Assembly (NCBI GenBank): GCA_038043285.1
Contig: JBBTCJ010000078.1
Coordinates: 1 to 59,368 of the forward strand
DNA length: 59,368 bases
Direction: 5' to 3'
Source: JBBTCJ01 sp038043285
GTDB taxonomy: Bacteria; Planctomycetota; Phycisphaerae; UBA1845
Shown here: piece by piece, positions 16,501 through 25,987 of the stretch
Layout of the letters: each line of letters starts with the position of its first letter
How positions within the stretch are numbered: the stretch's first letter is position 1
Program-made: the position numbers and the translations under genes
The notes under the pieces: model-generated
What the model was told of the DNA's origin: nothing
Seen by the model: the letters and a program-made list of their open reading frames with translations, nothing else
Databases searched by the model: none

Positions 16501-18696
16501 CGCGAGGTCCGTGTAATCAACGTAAAAGTACCCGTTTGCCGCGTGGTTCGGATCAAAGGCCATGCTCAACAAACCTCGTTCGCCCGTTGAGCTTACCAAC
16601 GAAGAAATGTCCAGAAACGGCGTTGCCAGCAGCGCCGGTCCGGAAAGAATCTTGATCCGTCCGGGCTGCTCGACAATGAAAAGGCGTTGGTCGTCCCCCG
16701 GGGCGGCGGTCACGTACACCGGCCGATCGAGCCCGTCCACAATCTTTACCGTGGTCGGCGCGAAGCTCTCGCACTCGTCCGGAATGTTGTCGCCGTCGCA
16801 ATCGACGCTTGTCCCGTTCTGAATGTCGATCGTGTCGGGCATGTCGTTGTTGTTGCAGTCCGCCTCGCTGATGTTCGGACCGACTGTCGATGCTGTTGCC
16901 GCCGAGGGATCGCCGGGGCGAAACAGCCCCAGACGGGCGTCGGTGGTGATCGGCTGCCGGTTGGCATCGAAACGGAAGTTGTACAGCGTACCCCACCGCA
17001 GCGCGTTGGCGTTCTGATTGACGGAATAATCCTCCGTCGACCAGGCGATCTCGCTGCTGGTCGTGCTTACCGTCCAGTCTGTTGAGCTGTACGGCTCCCC
17101 GCTGTGGTATGCGACGTCATGGAATCCGACGTTCCGGATCGTCCCTGCCGGGTCGATCGGGATGGAAAACGATCGACCGGCCCGATGAGAGTTGAGGTTT
17201 TCGACGGCGTATTCATATCGCCACCACCCCGCGCCGAGGTCGGTCGATTTCGCCGCAAGGATCAACAAGCCGTCGTCTGCAATCTGGATGTCCGTTTCCA
17301 CGACAAAGGAATCGTTGTCCCGCCAAGCCCGGATCGCGGGCTTCTGCCGTCGAACCGAGCCGCTGACGTCCGCGTTCCACGTTGCGCCGTCGAAGCTGAT
17401 AGTCACCGGTCGATAGGACGCGTTATTGTTCTGATGGCCGGCTGCCGCGTCGTCGGCGGTGACGTATTGCCCCTCCACGAAGTACAGGCCGCCGCCGTTC
17501 TGCGTCGGATCCAGTTCGGATATCGGAACCTGTACCCGCCGTGCCAGTATGCCGCTGTAAGAGGGGTTCGCCGGCGGATACGGAAAATATCCGGTGTGCG
17601 GGTTGATCTGCGATCGCGGGCCGAGGTTGGCCTGCTGTCCGTTCAGGTATGCCGAATAGGGGTCGGAACAATGCACCCCGAGGTGCGAGCCGTTGGTCGG
17701 CTGACAGTCGCTGGAGCACGACGCCTCCGAAAGCGCGAAAAAACCGTGCTTGACCCAACTGATCCCGATTTGCTCGAACCGCCCGCCCTTGAGCCGGTAC
17801 ATGTTGGTCGCGATAGCAGGATGCTGGTTCGTGTTCGCGAACCAGTTGACCCAAACGTCGCCGATGTTGCACGACACCGTGCCGATCGAGAACGCCGCAA
17901 CGCCGCCGGTTGCGCCGTACGTTCGCACTTCATGCAGATTCCCAACGATGACGTCCGGGCCGATCGCCGTCGGCGACGCGGTTCCGTTGCCGGGGCCGGC
18001 CGTCGGTGAGCCGGTCCGGGCAAGCTCGATGCTTGCGGGAAGGAGCGTTGCCCTAAGCAGAATCCGACCGACGGGAATCCCCGCCGCGCCCGGAATCCCC
18101 AAATCTCCGGCAAGCGAGCTGGAGAGCAGCAGTTCGCCGACGAGTGAAAACTCTCCCCCGTCACCGCGTACCTCAGTGATCAGCGACCCGACGTCGAACG
18201 CCGCTGTGCTCCCTGTCAGCCCGCCGAGCGTGTCGGCGACGTCGAACCGATCCCCCGGAAACGCGCGGAGCGTCAGGTTCCCGATGGTTGCCCGCCGCGC
18301 TCCGGCCACAAACAGAATTGCTCCGCGAGTCGAAAGCTCACCGGTGAAACCCTCGACGATACGGTTTTCGGACAGCTCCACGACCAGCGTCGAAGACGTC
18401 GCCTCACTGGCGAGTTCGACGGTTGGCGGTTGCTCCCCGGCGGGCGGCTCGAAAAAACTCGGCTCGTCCACATCGTCGCCGCGTACGCTCACCTCTAACC
18501 CAAGTTCCAGGAGCGTGGTGCGATCCAGTTCGAAACGCACCGCCCCGCTGACAGACTGGCTGATCGCTGAAAGGTGGGTTGCTGAGGGTGGATCCCCGCC
18601 GGCCGCGACCGACGTCCAGCCGATGAACAGACATGCCGGCGCGACCCACCCGCTCCCGGCGATCGCGCCTCGGTGAATACGCCGACGGCCTTCCAC
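13561..18696 (-). CDS. Giant secreted di-haem / PQQ sugar dehydrogenase-like protein with dockerin-like tail
   Basis: About 1711 aa from GTG at 18696, behind a G-rich run; GTG at 18741 is an alternative. Order: signal peptide; unrecognised beta-rich region (1-640); a thrombospondin-type-3-like acidic loop (DCDGDNIPDECE); a glucose/sorbosone dehydrogenase domain (about 647-1002; NHNGGQLQFGPDGYLYAGMG, GERGLLSMAF); a Myxococcus-type Cys repeat (CGNGVLEVGEFCDDGN); a PPC-like domain; then two c-haem motifs, CKECHG (about 1258) and CLTCHG (about 1372), in a cytochrome c-like stretch. The C-terminus is a RYLAVTP domain plus a dockerin-like pair (DVFDIAAVVDRIKG, NVIDLAGTVDAVKG). Dehydrogenase plus haems in one chain suggests direct electron hand-off outside the cytoplasm. 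Substrate unknown. Confidence 0.83.
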   Translation of the reverse strand: MEGRRRIHRGAIAGSGWVAPACLFIGWTSVAAGGDPPSATHLSAISQSVSGAVRFELDRTTLLELGLEVSVRGDDVDEPSFFEPPAGEQPPTVELASEATSSTLVVELSENRIVEGFTGELSTRGAILFVAGARRATIGNLTLRAFPGDRFDVADTLGGLTGSTAAFDVGSLITEVRGDGGEFSLVGELLLSSSLAGDLGIPGAAGIPVGRILLRATLLPASIELARTGSPTAGPGNGTASPTAIGPDVIVGNLHEVRTYGATGGVAAFSIGTVSCNIGDVWVNWFANTNQHPAIATNMYRLKGGRFEQIGISWVKHGFFALSEASCSSDCQPTNGSHLGVHCSDPYSAYLNGQQANLGPRSQINPHTGYFPYPPANPSYSGILARRVQVPISELDPTQNGGGLYFVEGQYVTADDAAAGHQNNNASYRPVTISFDGATWNADVSGSVRRQKPAIRAWRDNDSFVVETDIQIADDGLLILAAKSTDLGAGWWRYEYAVENLNSHRAGRSFSIPIDPAGTIRNVGFHDVAYHSGEPYSSTDWTVSTTSSEIAWSTEDYSVNQNANALRWGTLYNFRFDANRQPITTDARLGLFRPGDPSAATASTVGPNISEADCNNNDMPDTIDIQNGTSVDCDGDNIPDECESFAPTTVKIVDGLDRPVYVTAAPGDDQRLFIVEQPGRIKILSGPALLATPFLDISSLVSSTGERGLLSMAFDPNHAANGYFYVDYTDLAGDTVIARYQVSTNANIANPGSATILKVIAQDSPNHNGGQLQFGPDGYLYAGMGDGGSAYDPFNRAQDIGSLLGKMLRLEVNNPPAYTPETNPYFGPGLPLDEIWASGLGNPRRFSFDRSTGDLYIADVGQNLVEEINLQPRSSSGGENYGWRCMEGTACTGLTGCVCSSPSLTLPVHEFAHGTGDCSVTGGYVYRGCVLPNFLGAYFYADYCSGAIRSFRYQNGQAFDHQDLTAAMTPPEGPITSIVSFGEDAAGELLIVSHDGAIYRIVPDPTGGAVCGNGVLEVGEFCDDGNTLPGDGCDEGCRVETGARNDRCSLAAVVGEGMFPFDTTGATTDGPDEAGFCQSNPGAVGSDIWYCYTPTQSGTATASLCGSGYDSMIAGYASCACPTASSAFACSDDSCSDSSSISFSATACDSYLIRVGGFMGAQGGGMLTLTNQTNAIVTDCDGNGVEDADDLRCGTYTDGNQNGIPDTCETSGDYLRGGRLYDNWWVEAALPAPGMSHPLWAFRPDLTSNPRTGSATWRCKECHGWDYLGADGQYGTGDHRTGFGGLLGTTLSASDMFALLREPPSNGGGGVVLNGHNYGSVLPDTRINDLVAFVLQGVIDDDPVIDAITGDFRGDPASGEVQYEIGGDPACLTCHGAAGTAINFGTPSKPEFVGTLARYNPWELLHKIRFAQPGAPMPSLEAGGHPLQGAVDIGRYAQLAFPADCLADNQCDDGLACTADSCDDAGDCLHAPNDASCAQDGEFCNGPEACDPAVGCASAGNPCTVPSACNELSRSCGCSPPKVSAAGARYLAVTPHPSGSTIPSAIVVEPACDGATPKYVGAPFGEHNVAVLLDDPGQAAYLTAKQWGQTVNVTGQEVAPGTEYLVRADCGRSGTPASTAATAATTLAWGDLTGHPTGGSAGEPNGIADVFDIAAVVDRIKGLPSALPVPRLDLLGCTPDQHVNVIDLAGTVDAVKGISLLAGSRCPGPCW

Positions 18697-18802
18697 GTTG
18701 TCCCCCCCCAATGCCGTTCGTGCGGCGCCGCGTCGGAACACGGTTCACGGATTGCCCGCGCTCCCCCTTCGCCGACGCCCTTCCCCGCGCAGGCAAACCT
18801 AT

Positions 18803-18831
18803 AGACTACCTGTTTCCCCACGGTTTTTCAA
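18803..18831 (-). promoter_or_regulatory. Predicted promoter for the 1711-aa protein
   Basis: Minus-strand TTGAAA, 17-nt spacer, TAGTCT, about 105 nt before the chosen GTG. The -10 is weak. Confidence 0.3.
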
Positions 18832-19074
18832 GGCGATCGGCCGCCGATCCGGGGTTGCTTGTTTTTCCTTCGTGTCCCCGTGCGCCTTTTCCGGATCGCG
18901 CCGGGATGCCGTCGGGTCTGGCCCGGGCCTGAGGCGTCGGGCCTGAAGCGGGCCTGCCCGCCTCTTCTCGAACTGGGAACCCGCGTTGCCGGCGGCGCAG
19001 GGCGGACCAGGAACGTGACGTTTGCGTGGGAAACCGCCGGGTTTCTGGTCGCCGCCGCGCGTGTTGTGCGGCAA

Positions 19075-19096
19075 GAGTGCCATTTAGATGGCACTC
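19075..19096. repeat. Perfect palindrome GAGTGCCAT-TTAG-ATGGCACTC
   Basis: 9-bp perfect arms with a 4-nt loop in non-coding DNA. No U tract on either side, so a terminator is unlikely; an operator or dispersed palindromic element is possible. Confidence 0.5.
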
Positions 19097-19419
19097 CATT
19101 GGCCGACGCGCATTCTTGGCCGATCCCAGCGCCTGCGACGCTCGGGCTTGGATGCCCCGGGCGCATGCGGGCGGCTGCTACAGATGAAAATCCGTTTGCT
19201 CGACGTCCACGGGGAACCTTCCTTTCAAATTGCGGTAGGATCCATGTGGTCAGCGCAGGCTGGGCCGTACGCAGCAGCGTGGAAAGCGAAATACAGCTAC
19301 GCACGATCAAAGGGTGCATGGCGTTAATTCACTATCGTTATTGGGCTACGTTTTTGATCTTGGGTTGATAACCTGGGGGAGCCGCCGCGATTTCAGCCTA
19401 TTAAAGATGGAAAAAAACG

Positions 19420-19448
19420 TTGACCTCAATGTCGCAACTTGGTAATAT
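19420..19448 (+). promoter_or_regulatory. Strong predicted sigma70-type promoter for the 1905-aa protein
   Basis: TTGACC, exactly 17 nt, TAATAT, in the most A/T-rich patch of the region. Transcription would begin near 19455, giving a leader of about 520 nt before the ATG. Confidence 0.55.
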
Positions 19449-19976
19449 CGGCCCCATCGGAACGGGGTTGACGTACGCTGGACCCGTCGAACTGGCGTTC
19501 TGCGTCAACTCTGTTTTGGTGGGCTTGGCTTCCAGTACTGCGCAAGGATGCCGGTTCGTTTGACGTCAAGGATTGGGAACGTTGCGTTTGGCGTTTCGGG
19601 AGGGGGAAGCTCCCGTCGCGAAGTCACACGAAGATGCTCTGCGAGGTTTTGGCGAAGGACGTTGCCGGCGGCGTGGCGTGATAGCGCCATGCCGGTCGTC
19701 GCGCGCATGTGAGGTGGGAAGCGTCGGGCAAAGTACCTGCGTGGGCCGGCAGAGCGGCAGAGAATCGAATCGCAGGAAAGGAGGACGTCGTCGCTGCGGC
19801 GTACAGTGAGCATCAGGTCGCAGCGGAGAGCGGGAGCAGCACCTTGGTCGGCGACTGGGCGTAGCAGGTGAGGGGAAGCCCGTCGCGGGATCGCAACAAC
19901 GGAACGTCGTCAACGCGGACAAACGGGATTTTTGGGTGAGCAAGAAATGGTTCCCATGGGTGGAGGTAAACAGGCT

Positions 19977-22900
19977 ATGAAGGCAGGCTTCTTGGCGGGT
20001 AACTGGCGTCCCATCGCGGGCGCCGTGTGTGTAGGCGTTGCGGCCCTTGGGTTGAGCTATCAACTCGAAGGCGCGCCGTTGAAGAGTAGCGAGACATCGT
20101 TGTCGAGAACCATTCCGGCGACGACGGCTGAGACCGTTCCGACTTCGCATTCAATTTCCAACGAGGCGTTGTGGGCGAAGGCGGGTCAGGTCACCTCGGA
20201 AGGGTATCCGGTCATGGAGCCCGTGATCGTCGACTACAAGGATGACGAGCCGACGCGGCTTCGCGCCGCGGGCTTGTTGCATGGGGCGCTGCCGCTGCCT
20301 TCGGCGGGCATCGTGGCCACCGGCGGCTGCACCTACAGTATTGAGTGCGAGGATACGAATCCCTGCACGACCGATCTATGCGTGATCGCTGTGTCCGGGG
20401 CTGCCGGGAGCGGAAAGTGCACGCACGACTTCGTGCCCGCGGGCGAGAAGGGCGCGTGCGACGACGGTGTTTTCTGCAACGGCAAGGAGTTGTGCAACGG
20501 TGCAGGGGCTTGCGTTCAGGGACTTCCAGCCAGCTGCTGCGCCGGCGGCCCGGGCAACGATCCGCCGTTGGCGTATTGCTCCGAAAACGCCGGTCTTTGC
20601 GGCGATGACGCACCGATTCCCGGAAAGCTTTGCGCTTCGGACGCGGATTGCGGCGGCAAAGAGTGCCAGCATTGTCGCCCGAAGTGCACCAACAACACCG
20701 ACAGCGACGATACTTCGAACTGTAACGGCGACGAATCCTGCGATGGAAACGGAGAGGTCGTTCCCGGCATTCCGGCGTGCGGCGTTGGCGCCGTGTGTTC
20801 CGAAAAGCAGTGCACCGGATCGCCGGCGAAGGCCTGTAATATCACCGAGGATTGCGGCGCGGGTCGAACCTGCACGGTCGCCGTACCCTTCTGCTTCCGT
20901 GGACGATGCTGCCCGGTCGGAGCCGAACCGGACGATTGCGCGGCGCAGAAGCTTTCCGCGTGTCCAACCCCGAAGCTCTGGTGGGCGGGCGACACGGGCG
21001 TGGAGACCGGTGACGCGAACACCTGCGGCGGCAAGAACGGTGATAATCCCCCAATCCAACTGGGCTGCCCGAAATACAGCAGCGGTATCGTCCAAGTCGG
21101 GAGTTCGTTGGCGTCGCGTCCAGTAGTGGCCGGCCCCATGTCGGCATCCACGCAGGCGGTTCCAGCTCCGCATGGACCGGGAACAGCCCTGAATCGCCTG
21201 GGCGACGACTACAGCTTCAACAACAACCAGCCCATCGAACTGGAGGGCATCCGCTTCGTCGGTTACATGGCCGTTCCGGACGCGGTGTTCTTTGAGTTCT
21301 GGGACAACAGCGGCAACTTCATCGAGGACTTCCTGTTCCGTCCATCGCTGGTTCCCGCGGTGAATCAGCTTCTGCTCGAGCAACCGCTGGTCATTCCACC
21401 CCAGGGGCGGATCTCGGTCATCAACAAGCGTGAGTTCGGGCTGAACTCGAAACTCATTTGGCTGTCGTCGTCCAGGGTCGACGAGGGAACCAACAACGCG
21501 AATATCCTCTTCGTGAACAACGATCCGAATGCGGCCAACTTCATGTCGCCGTCGCCGGGAATCTTGGCGTTTGAGTTCCTGGGCCGCAAAGTGGCCGAGC
21601 CGCTGGGCGGATGCTGCCATCACGGCTCCGGCGAATGCACCAACGAGCTGGATTGGCTCTGCGAGGCCGCGGGCGACTGCGTCGGGTTCACCTGCGTAGG
21701 CGGCATCAACGCCGGGATGACCTGCTCGTCGGACGACGAATGCACGGGCACCTTCGAAGGTGTCGGCAACTACTGCAACACCTGTCAGTATGGAGAGAAC
21801 ATCGGGGCTGCGTGCGGGCGTTGTTCCGTCGGCGCGACTCCCTGCAATTCCAACGCCGACTGCTCGAGCGGCACGTGCGTCGCGAACACCAGCGTCTGCA
21901 ATAACAAGTGTTCCGGAGGTACTACCCCCGGCGCGGCTTGCCTCACGGTCGCGGACTGCCTGGGGAGCGGGACTAGCTGCGTGGCGGCGTCGAAAACGTG
22001 CAGCAACGACGCGTCAAACACCTGCACGTCCGGCACGGAGTGTGTGGCTCGCTTTGGCGTGTGCAGCAATCGGGATCAGGGTTGCACGTTCAGCAGCGAC
22101 TGTCCGCCGGGTGGTATATGCGGCACCGCAGGAACCTGCGAGGCGGGCGTTTGTGCCCCGCTGGATGCATGTGGTGTGGGCGCCTGCTGTAGCGCGTTGG
22201 GCGTCTGCTCGTCGAACACCGCGTCGGGATGCTCCGGCGTTGGCGGAACCTACCTGGGGCTGGGAACGACCTGCGAGCCCAACTGCTGTCCGCAGCCATA
22301 TGATCTGGTCGCGGATCCAGGCGGCGATGCGAACCTGTATGACAATGACTGTACCGACGGAAAGTGCTGGACCGGCGCCGACGATTGCCCCGATGCGCTC
22401 ATTCCTCCCAGCCACGTCGTCCCCGCCTTGGTGCCGGGCGACGACCCGTTCGTGATTACGATCTCCGGAAACGACGCCTTCGCGACCAGTACGGACGCGG
22501 ATCCGGACGCCTTCCACGGGGCCGCCACGTCGGTCTTTTCCGATAGAGGTTGGTGGGAGCGATTCACGCTCACGGGCCAGTGCACGCGCGTTCGCCTCGA
22601 TCTGTGCTGTTCGACGCCGACGCAGTTCGCCAACCACCCCTACATGGTCGTGGGCTGCGATCCCTCGACGCTGGTCACGTCGTCGCCCGATCCCTATCCG
22701 GACGAGCAACTGACCGTGGACCGCGGTCTTCCGTTCTGCGAGGAAGACAACATGTGGGTCAACTTCGGGCTTGTCGGTCCCGGAACCTATTCTTATTGCA
22801 CGGTTTCCGATCTTGAGTCGACCACGGGTCCATACCAGATTCACGTCGTCGCCGAGGCGTGTCCCGAGTCGGCCTGCTGCAAGCCGGACGGAAGCTGCAT

Positions 22901-25694
22901 CGACGGCGTCAACCAGTTGCAATGCAACGGGCTCGGCGGCATTTTCCTTGCCCAGCCGCAGCAATATCCGGCCACGCCGCTTTGCTCGGGGGACCCCGGC
23001 ATCTGCGCGACCGGTTCGTGCTGCACCGGCCCCGGCAAATGCAAAGATGACGTACTGGGCGTTTTGGTTAATCGCGACACCTGCATCAACACCCTGGGCG
23101 GCAGTCGCTACCTGGGTGGAATCCGTTGCTTCGGCGGTACCTGTGCGGATGACCCGGTAATCTCGTGCGCCAACGCGGGGGATTGCCCGACCGGCGCTTG
23201 CATTGCCGGCGGGTCCAACCCCACCCGTTCTCTGGCTCAGGAGAACCCCTGCCCGATTTGCGAGGCCCAGTTGCCGGGGCAGTGCCACCTCTACGACGGC
23301 AACGTCCAGAGTTCGTTCTCCGACCTGAACTACAGTTCGGGTATCGTCTCGGCTGACGATTTCATCGCCGGAGCGGGCCTCACGCAGATCAACAAGGTCT
23401 GCGTGACCGGCGCGTACTACACCAAGAACAAGGACGCGGTGATCAAGGATTGTGCTGAGGCAGTCACGACGGATCGTTTCCGGGTCCGTGTGCTGCGGCT
23501 GGATGGCGGCGGGCTGCCCAATCGAAATGACGTCGTCGGAAGCGCGACGGCCACTTCGGAACGGGAGAAGCTCCCCGGTGAGCCTACGAGCTACGTCGCG
23601 ACCATCATCTACGGGTTCCAGTTGACCTTGACCTCGCCGATCACCGGTCTGGTGCCAGGCGAAACCTATTGGCTCGAAGTGGCCAACAACATCCCGGATG
23701 CCGCGGAGTGCGTTTGGTTGTGGATGGCCCAGACGGACAACGCACCGGGCAACCACTACTCGATGGCCGGTTCCGACGCCACGGGATACACCGCCGGCGG
23801 TCATCGCAAGCAGGACTTGGCCTGGTGCATCGACGGGCAGATGTCAGACCCGCCGACGCCGTTGCGTCCAGGCTGCGACTGCGGCGGAACGTGTCTCTCC
23901 GAGACTCCGGCCGCAGCGATCACCAGTCTTGACGACTGGAACCAAAACGCCGTCACGGCCGGCGTTCCGAATACCTGCAACCTGAACTTCTTCTGTCCGG
24001 TCAGCAGCATTCCGGAAAACGACCTGTGCACCAATGCCAAGCAGGTCGGCGTCGGTCTGCACGGCTTCTCGTTGAACTGTGCGGCCACCGACGGTTTGGG
24101 CTCCGAGCCGACGGACACCAGCGGGAACGACGAGCCGGCTCCGTACGACGTGTGGTACACCTTCAAGGCGCGGCAGAATTGCGTACTCCGCGTCGACGGG
24201 TGTGCGTCGGGCAATGGTGCGACCACGGGCATGGACCTGATGATCGGCGTTTACGGCGTAGATCGAACCGGTACGACGACCTGTCCGTGTCCGACGACCT
24301 CGACGGTCGCGGAAGCAACGCGAATGATCCCCATCGGATATGGGGATTTCGGACAGTGCGGAACCCGCGGTTGCGTGGGCGACGACCAGTGCTTCCCGGG
24401 CGCCGCAGCGGCGAACGGTCCGGCCGTCGTTTCGGTCGATGCCATTGCCGGCGCCTGCTATACGATCCGCGTCATGACCTGGGGCGGGCAGCGTGGCTAC
24501 GGCATTCTGGACATCAGTTGTGGTGAACCGGTTTGCGGTGACGATGCGGCCCAGGCCTCGCTCGGCGAGGTATGCGACGGCGTCGACGACATAGCCTGTC
24601 CGGGCGGATGCAATCCGCCGGGCGATCCGAATGAGTGCAAATGCTCTACCCCGGTTTGCCCGAACGGAATCCGCGAGGGCGCCGAGGAATGCGACGGAGC
24701 CGACGCAACCGACTGTCCGGGGCTGTGTCAGCCGGATTGCACCTGCGGCTCCAACTGCGGCAACAACTTCGCGGAGCCGGACGAGGATTGCGACGGCACC
24801 GACTCGGCGGACTGCCCAACCCGTTGCCTTGGCAATTGCACCTGCCCACCGAAGGTTTGCGGCAATAACTTTGTTGACCCCGGTGAGGAGTGCGACGGGA
24901 CCGACAACGCGAACTGCGGCGGCTTTGGCTGCCGTGGTGTGAACGATCCCGCGGGCGAGTGCACCTGCAAGTGCGGACTTGTTGCTACCGCTCCGATGAC
25001 GCCGGAGCTGGCCTTACCCGATCCCAACGACCTGATCCCCAACGCGACGGGCACGAAGGAACGCTACATCTCCTTCAGCTTGGACATGGCCGACGCGGGC
25101 AAGGACACCGCGCTGCGGGTGAAGCTTACCTCGCTGCACCAGCCGGCTGCCCCGGTTCCGCCGGGAACGCCGAGCTTCGCGACCTTCCAGGGTCAGTACC
25201 GCTACGTCAATCTTCTGGGTACGGGAACCTGTCCGGACTCGGCGGTTCGCGTCACCACGGTGATGTGCGCCGTGCTGTCCTGCACCCCGGAGTATCGTGA
25301 CTGGACGACGCTGCTTGCCGGCAAGTCGCTGCACGTGACCGGAGCGGAGATCGTTCCGGACTCGACGTACGATGTGTCCCACCTGGCGGCAAGTTGTGCG
25401 GGCACGGAGGCGAGTTGTGCGGGTGCTTCGGTGGAGCTGGCGGTGAAGACGGCTCGTTGGGGCAACGTGGACGGCAGCGGAACCAACGCGGCCGCGGACG
25501 TGAACGTGACCGACATCACCACGGTGGTGAACAAGGTGAAGGACCTGGCGTCTGGAACGGTGATCAAGCCACGAGCGCAGGTTCAGCCGCAAATCCCGGT
25601 GACCACGTCCAACGTGAACGTGTTGGACATTGCCAACACGGTGGACGCGGTGAAGTTCAAGGCTTATCCGTTTACGATGTCGAACTGTCCGTAA
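19977..25694 (+). CDS. Giant secreted Cys-rich multidomain protein (1905 aa) with dockerin-like tail
   Basis: The start MKAGFLAG was chosen over upstream in-frame starts because of the GGAGG before it and its match to MKKAG of the next protein. N-terminal signal (GAVCVGVAALGLSYQLEGA). Order: Cys-rich region (100-330); a beta domain (about 370-540); four GxCC modules (from about 543, 733, 965 and 1014); a domain containing SSFSDLNYSSG and TYWLEVANN (about 1090-1310); a PPC-like domain (about 1345-1518); three Myxococcus-type repeats of the form CGNNFxDPGEECDG (1520-1660); the RYISF domain (about 1695) and the dockerin-like pair (1827-1905). No catalytic domain was recognised. It is most likely a surface or matrix protein, and its function is not known. 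Confidence 0.83.
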   Translation: MKAGFLAGNWRPIAGAVCVGVAALGLSYQLEGAPLKSSETSLSRTIPATTAETVPTSHSISNEALWAKAGQVTSEGYPVMEPVIVDYKDDEPTRLRAAGLLHGALPLPSAGIVATGGCTYSIECEDTNPCTTDLCVIAVSGAAGSGKCTHDFVPAGEKGACDDGVFCNGKELCNGAGACVQGLPASCCAGGPGNDPPLAYCSENAGLCGDDAPIPGKLCASDADCGGKECQHCRPKCTNNTDSDDTSNCNGDESCDGNGEVVPGIPACGVGAVCSEKQCTGSPAKACNITEDCGAGRTCTVAVPFCFRGRCCPVGAEPDDCAAQKLSACPTPKLWWAGDTGVETGDANTCGGKNGDNPPIQLGCPKYSSGIVQVGSSLASRPVVAGPMSASTQAVPAPHGPGTALNRLGDDYSFNNNQPIELEGIRFVGYMAVPDAVFFEFWDNSGNFIEDFLFRPSLVPAVNQLLLEQPLVIPPQGRISVINKREFGLNSKLIWLSSSRVDEGTNNANILFVNNDPNAANFMSPSPGILAFEFLGRKVAEPLGGCCHHGSGECTNELDWLCEAAGDCVGFTCVGGINAGMTCSSDDECTGTFEGVGNYCNTCQYGENIGAACGRCSVGATPCNSNADCSSGTCVANTSVCNNKCSGGTTPGAACLTVADCLGSGTSCVAASKTCSNDASNTCTSGTECVARFGVCSNRDQGCTFSSDCPPGGICGTAGTCEAGVCAPLDACGVGACCSALGVCSSNTASGCSGVGGTYLGLGTTCEPNCCPQPYDLVADPGGDANLYDNDCTDGKCWTGADDCPDALIPPSHVVPALVPGDDPFVITISGNDAFATSTDADPDAFHGAATSVFSDRGWWERFTLTGQCTRVRLDLCCSTPTQFANHPYMVVGCDPSTLVTSSPDPYPDEQLTVDRGLPFCEEDNMWVNFGLVGPGTYSYCTVSDLESTTGPYQIHVVAEACPESACCKPDGSCIDGVNQLQCNGLGGIFLAQPQQYPATPLCSGDPGICATGSCCTGPGKCKDDVLGVLVNRDTCINTLGGSRYLGGIRCFGGTCADDPVISCANAGDCPTGACIAGGSNPTRSLAQENPCPICEAQLPGQCHLYDGNVQSSFSDLNYSSGIVSADDFIAGAGLTQINKVCVTGAYYTKNKDAVIKDCAEAVTTDRFRVRVLRLDGGGLPNRNDVVGSATATSEREKLPGEPTSYVATIIYGFQLTLTSPITGLVPGETYWLEVANNIPDAAECVWLWMAQTDNAPGNHYSMAGSDATGYTAGGHRKQDLAWCIDGQMSDPPTPLRPGCDCGGTCLSETPAAAITSLDDWNQNAVTAGVPNTCNLNFFCPVSSIPENDLCTNAKQVGVGLHGFSLNCAATDGLGSEPTDTSGNDEPAPYDVWYTFKARQNCVLRVDGCASGNGATTGMDLMIGVYGVDRTGTTTCPCPTTSTVAEATRMIPIGYGDFGQCGTRGCVGDDQCFPGAAAANGPAVVSVDAIAGACYTIRVMTWGGQRGYGILDISCGEPVCGDDAAQASLGEVCDGVDDIACPGGCNPPGDPNECKCSTPVCPNGIREGAEECDGADATDCPGLCQPDCTCGSNCGNNFAEPDEDCDGTDSADCPTRCLGNCTCPPKVCGNNFVDPGEECDGTDNANCGGFGCRGVNDPAGECTCKCGLVATAPMTPELALPDPNDLIPNATGTKERYISFSLDMADAGKDTALRVKLTSLHQPAAPVPPGTPSFATFQGQYRYVNLLGTGTCPDSAVRVTTVMCAVLSCTPEYRDWTTLLAGKSLHVTGAEIVPDSTYDVSHLAASCAGTEASCAGASVELAVKTARWGNVDGSGTNAAADVNVTDITTVVNKVKDLASGTVIKPRAQVQPQIPVTTSNVNVLDIANTVDAVKFKAYPFTMSNCP
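25059..25694 (+). repeat. Tail-encoding duplication, copy B
   Basis: Encodes the last ~212 residues of the 1905-aa protein, with about 83% identical residues by eye to the tail encoded at 7236-7870. Together they form an 18-kb-spaced inverted repeat. Confidence 0.8.
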
Positions 25695-25717
25695 GGATGT
25701 TGATATGACCCCATGCG

Positions 25718-25743
25718 GGGCGGGCGGACCACCGCCCGCCCCC
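25718..25743 (+). terminator. GC-rich hairpin after the 1905-aa gene
   Basis: GGGGCGGGCGG-ACCA-CCGCCCGCCCC is a perfect 11-bp stem beginning 24 nt past the stop. Only TT follows, so the hairpin is strong but the U tract is missing. Confidence 0.45.
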
Positions 25744-25987
25744 TTGGGCTCGCGATTCAAGAGGGTCGGATTGGATATTGCTGAAGCTGTGTTTCCAGCG
25801 CTGGAGAACCGGGATTGGCGGGAGCAATGGGAGGATGAAAGGGCGGGTGAACCGATCCATCCGTTCTCGCGTCGGCTTTCTGATTCTGGTTGAAAGATCG
25901 GTTGAGAAGGCAAGGAACGAGCTTCATTTAGTACCATCGTAAGTGACTTGGGACATGGGAACGTTTCCCTTTTTGGAGGCAAGGAAA

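Larger units (their letters stand above)
18697..19976. other. 1.3-kb divergent control region
   Basis: The longest gene-free stretch in the window. It separates the minus-strand secreted-protein genes from the plus-strand ones. It holds a minus-strand promoter candidate (18803-18831), a perfect palindrome (19075-19096), an A/T-richer patch (about 19320-19450) with a very good plus-strand promoter (19420-19448), and a 5' leader of roughly 520 nt. No credible protein was found; the frames crossing it are Arg/Pro-rich. Confidence 0.55.

Noticed and set aside
13561..18741. Start at GTG 18741 for the 1711-aa protein
   Set aside because: It adds 15 Arg-rich residues before the signal peptide; GTG at 18696 lies behind a G-rich run, although the choice is not certain.
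22014..23804. 596-aa open frame opposite the 1905-aa gene
   Set aside because: Same reason; Arg/Val-rich with no signal, motif or ribosome site.
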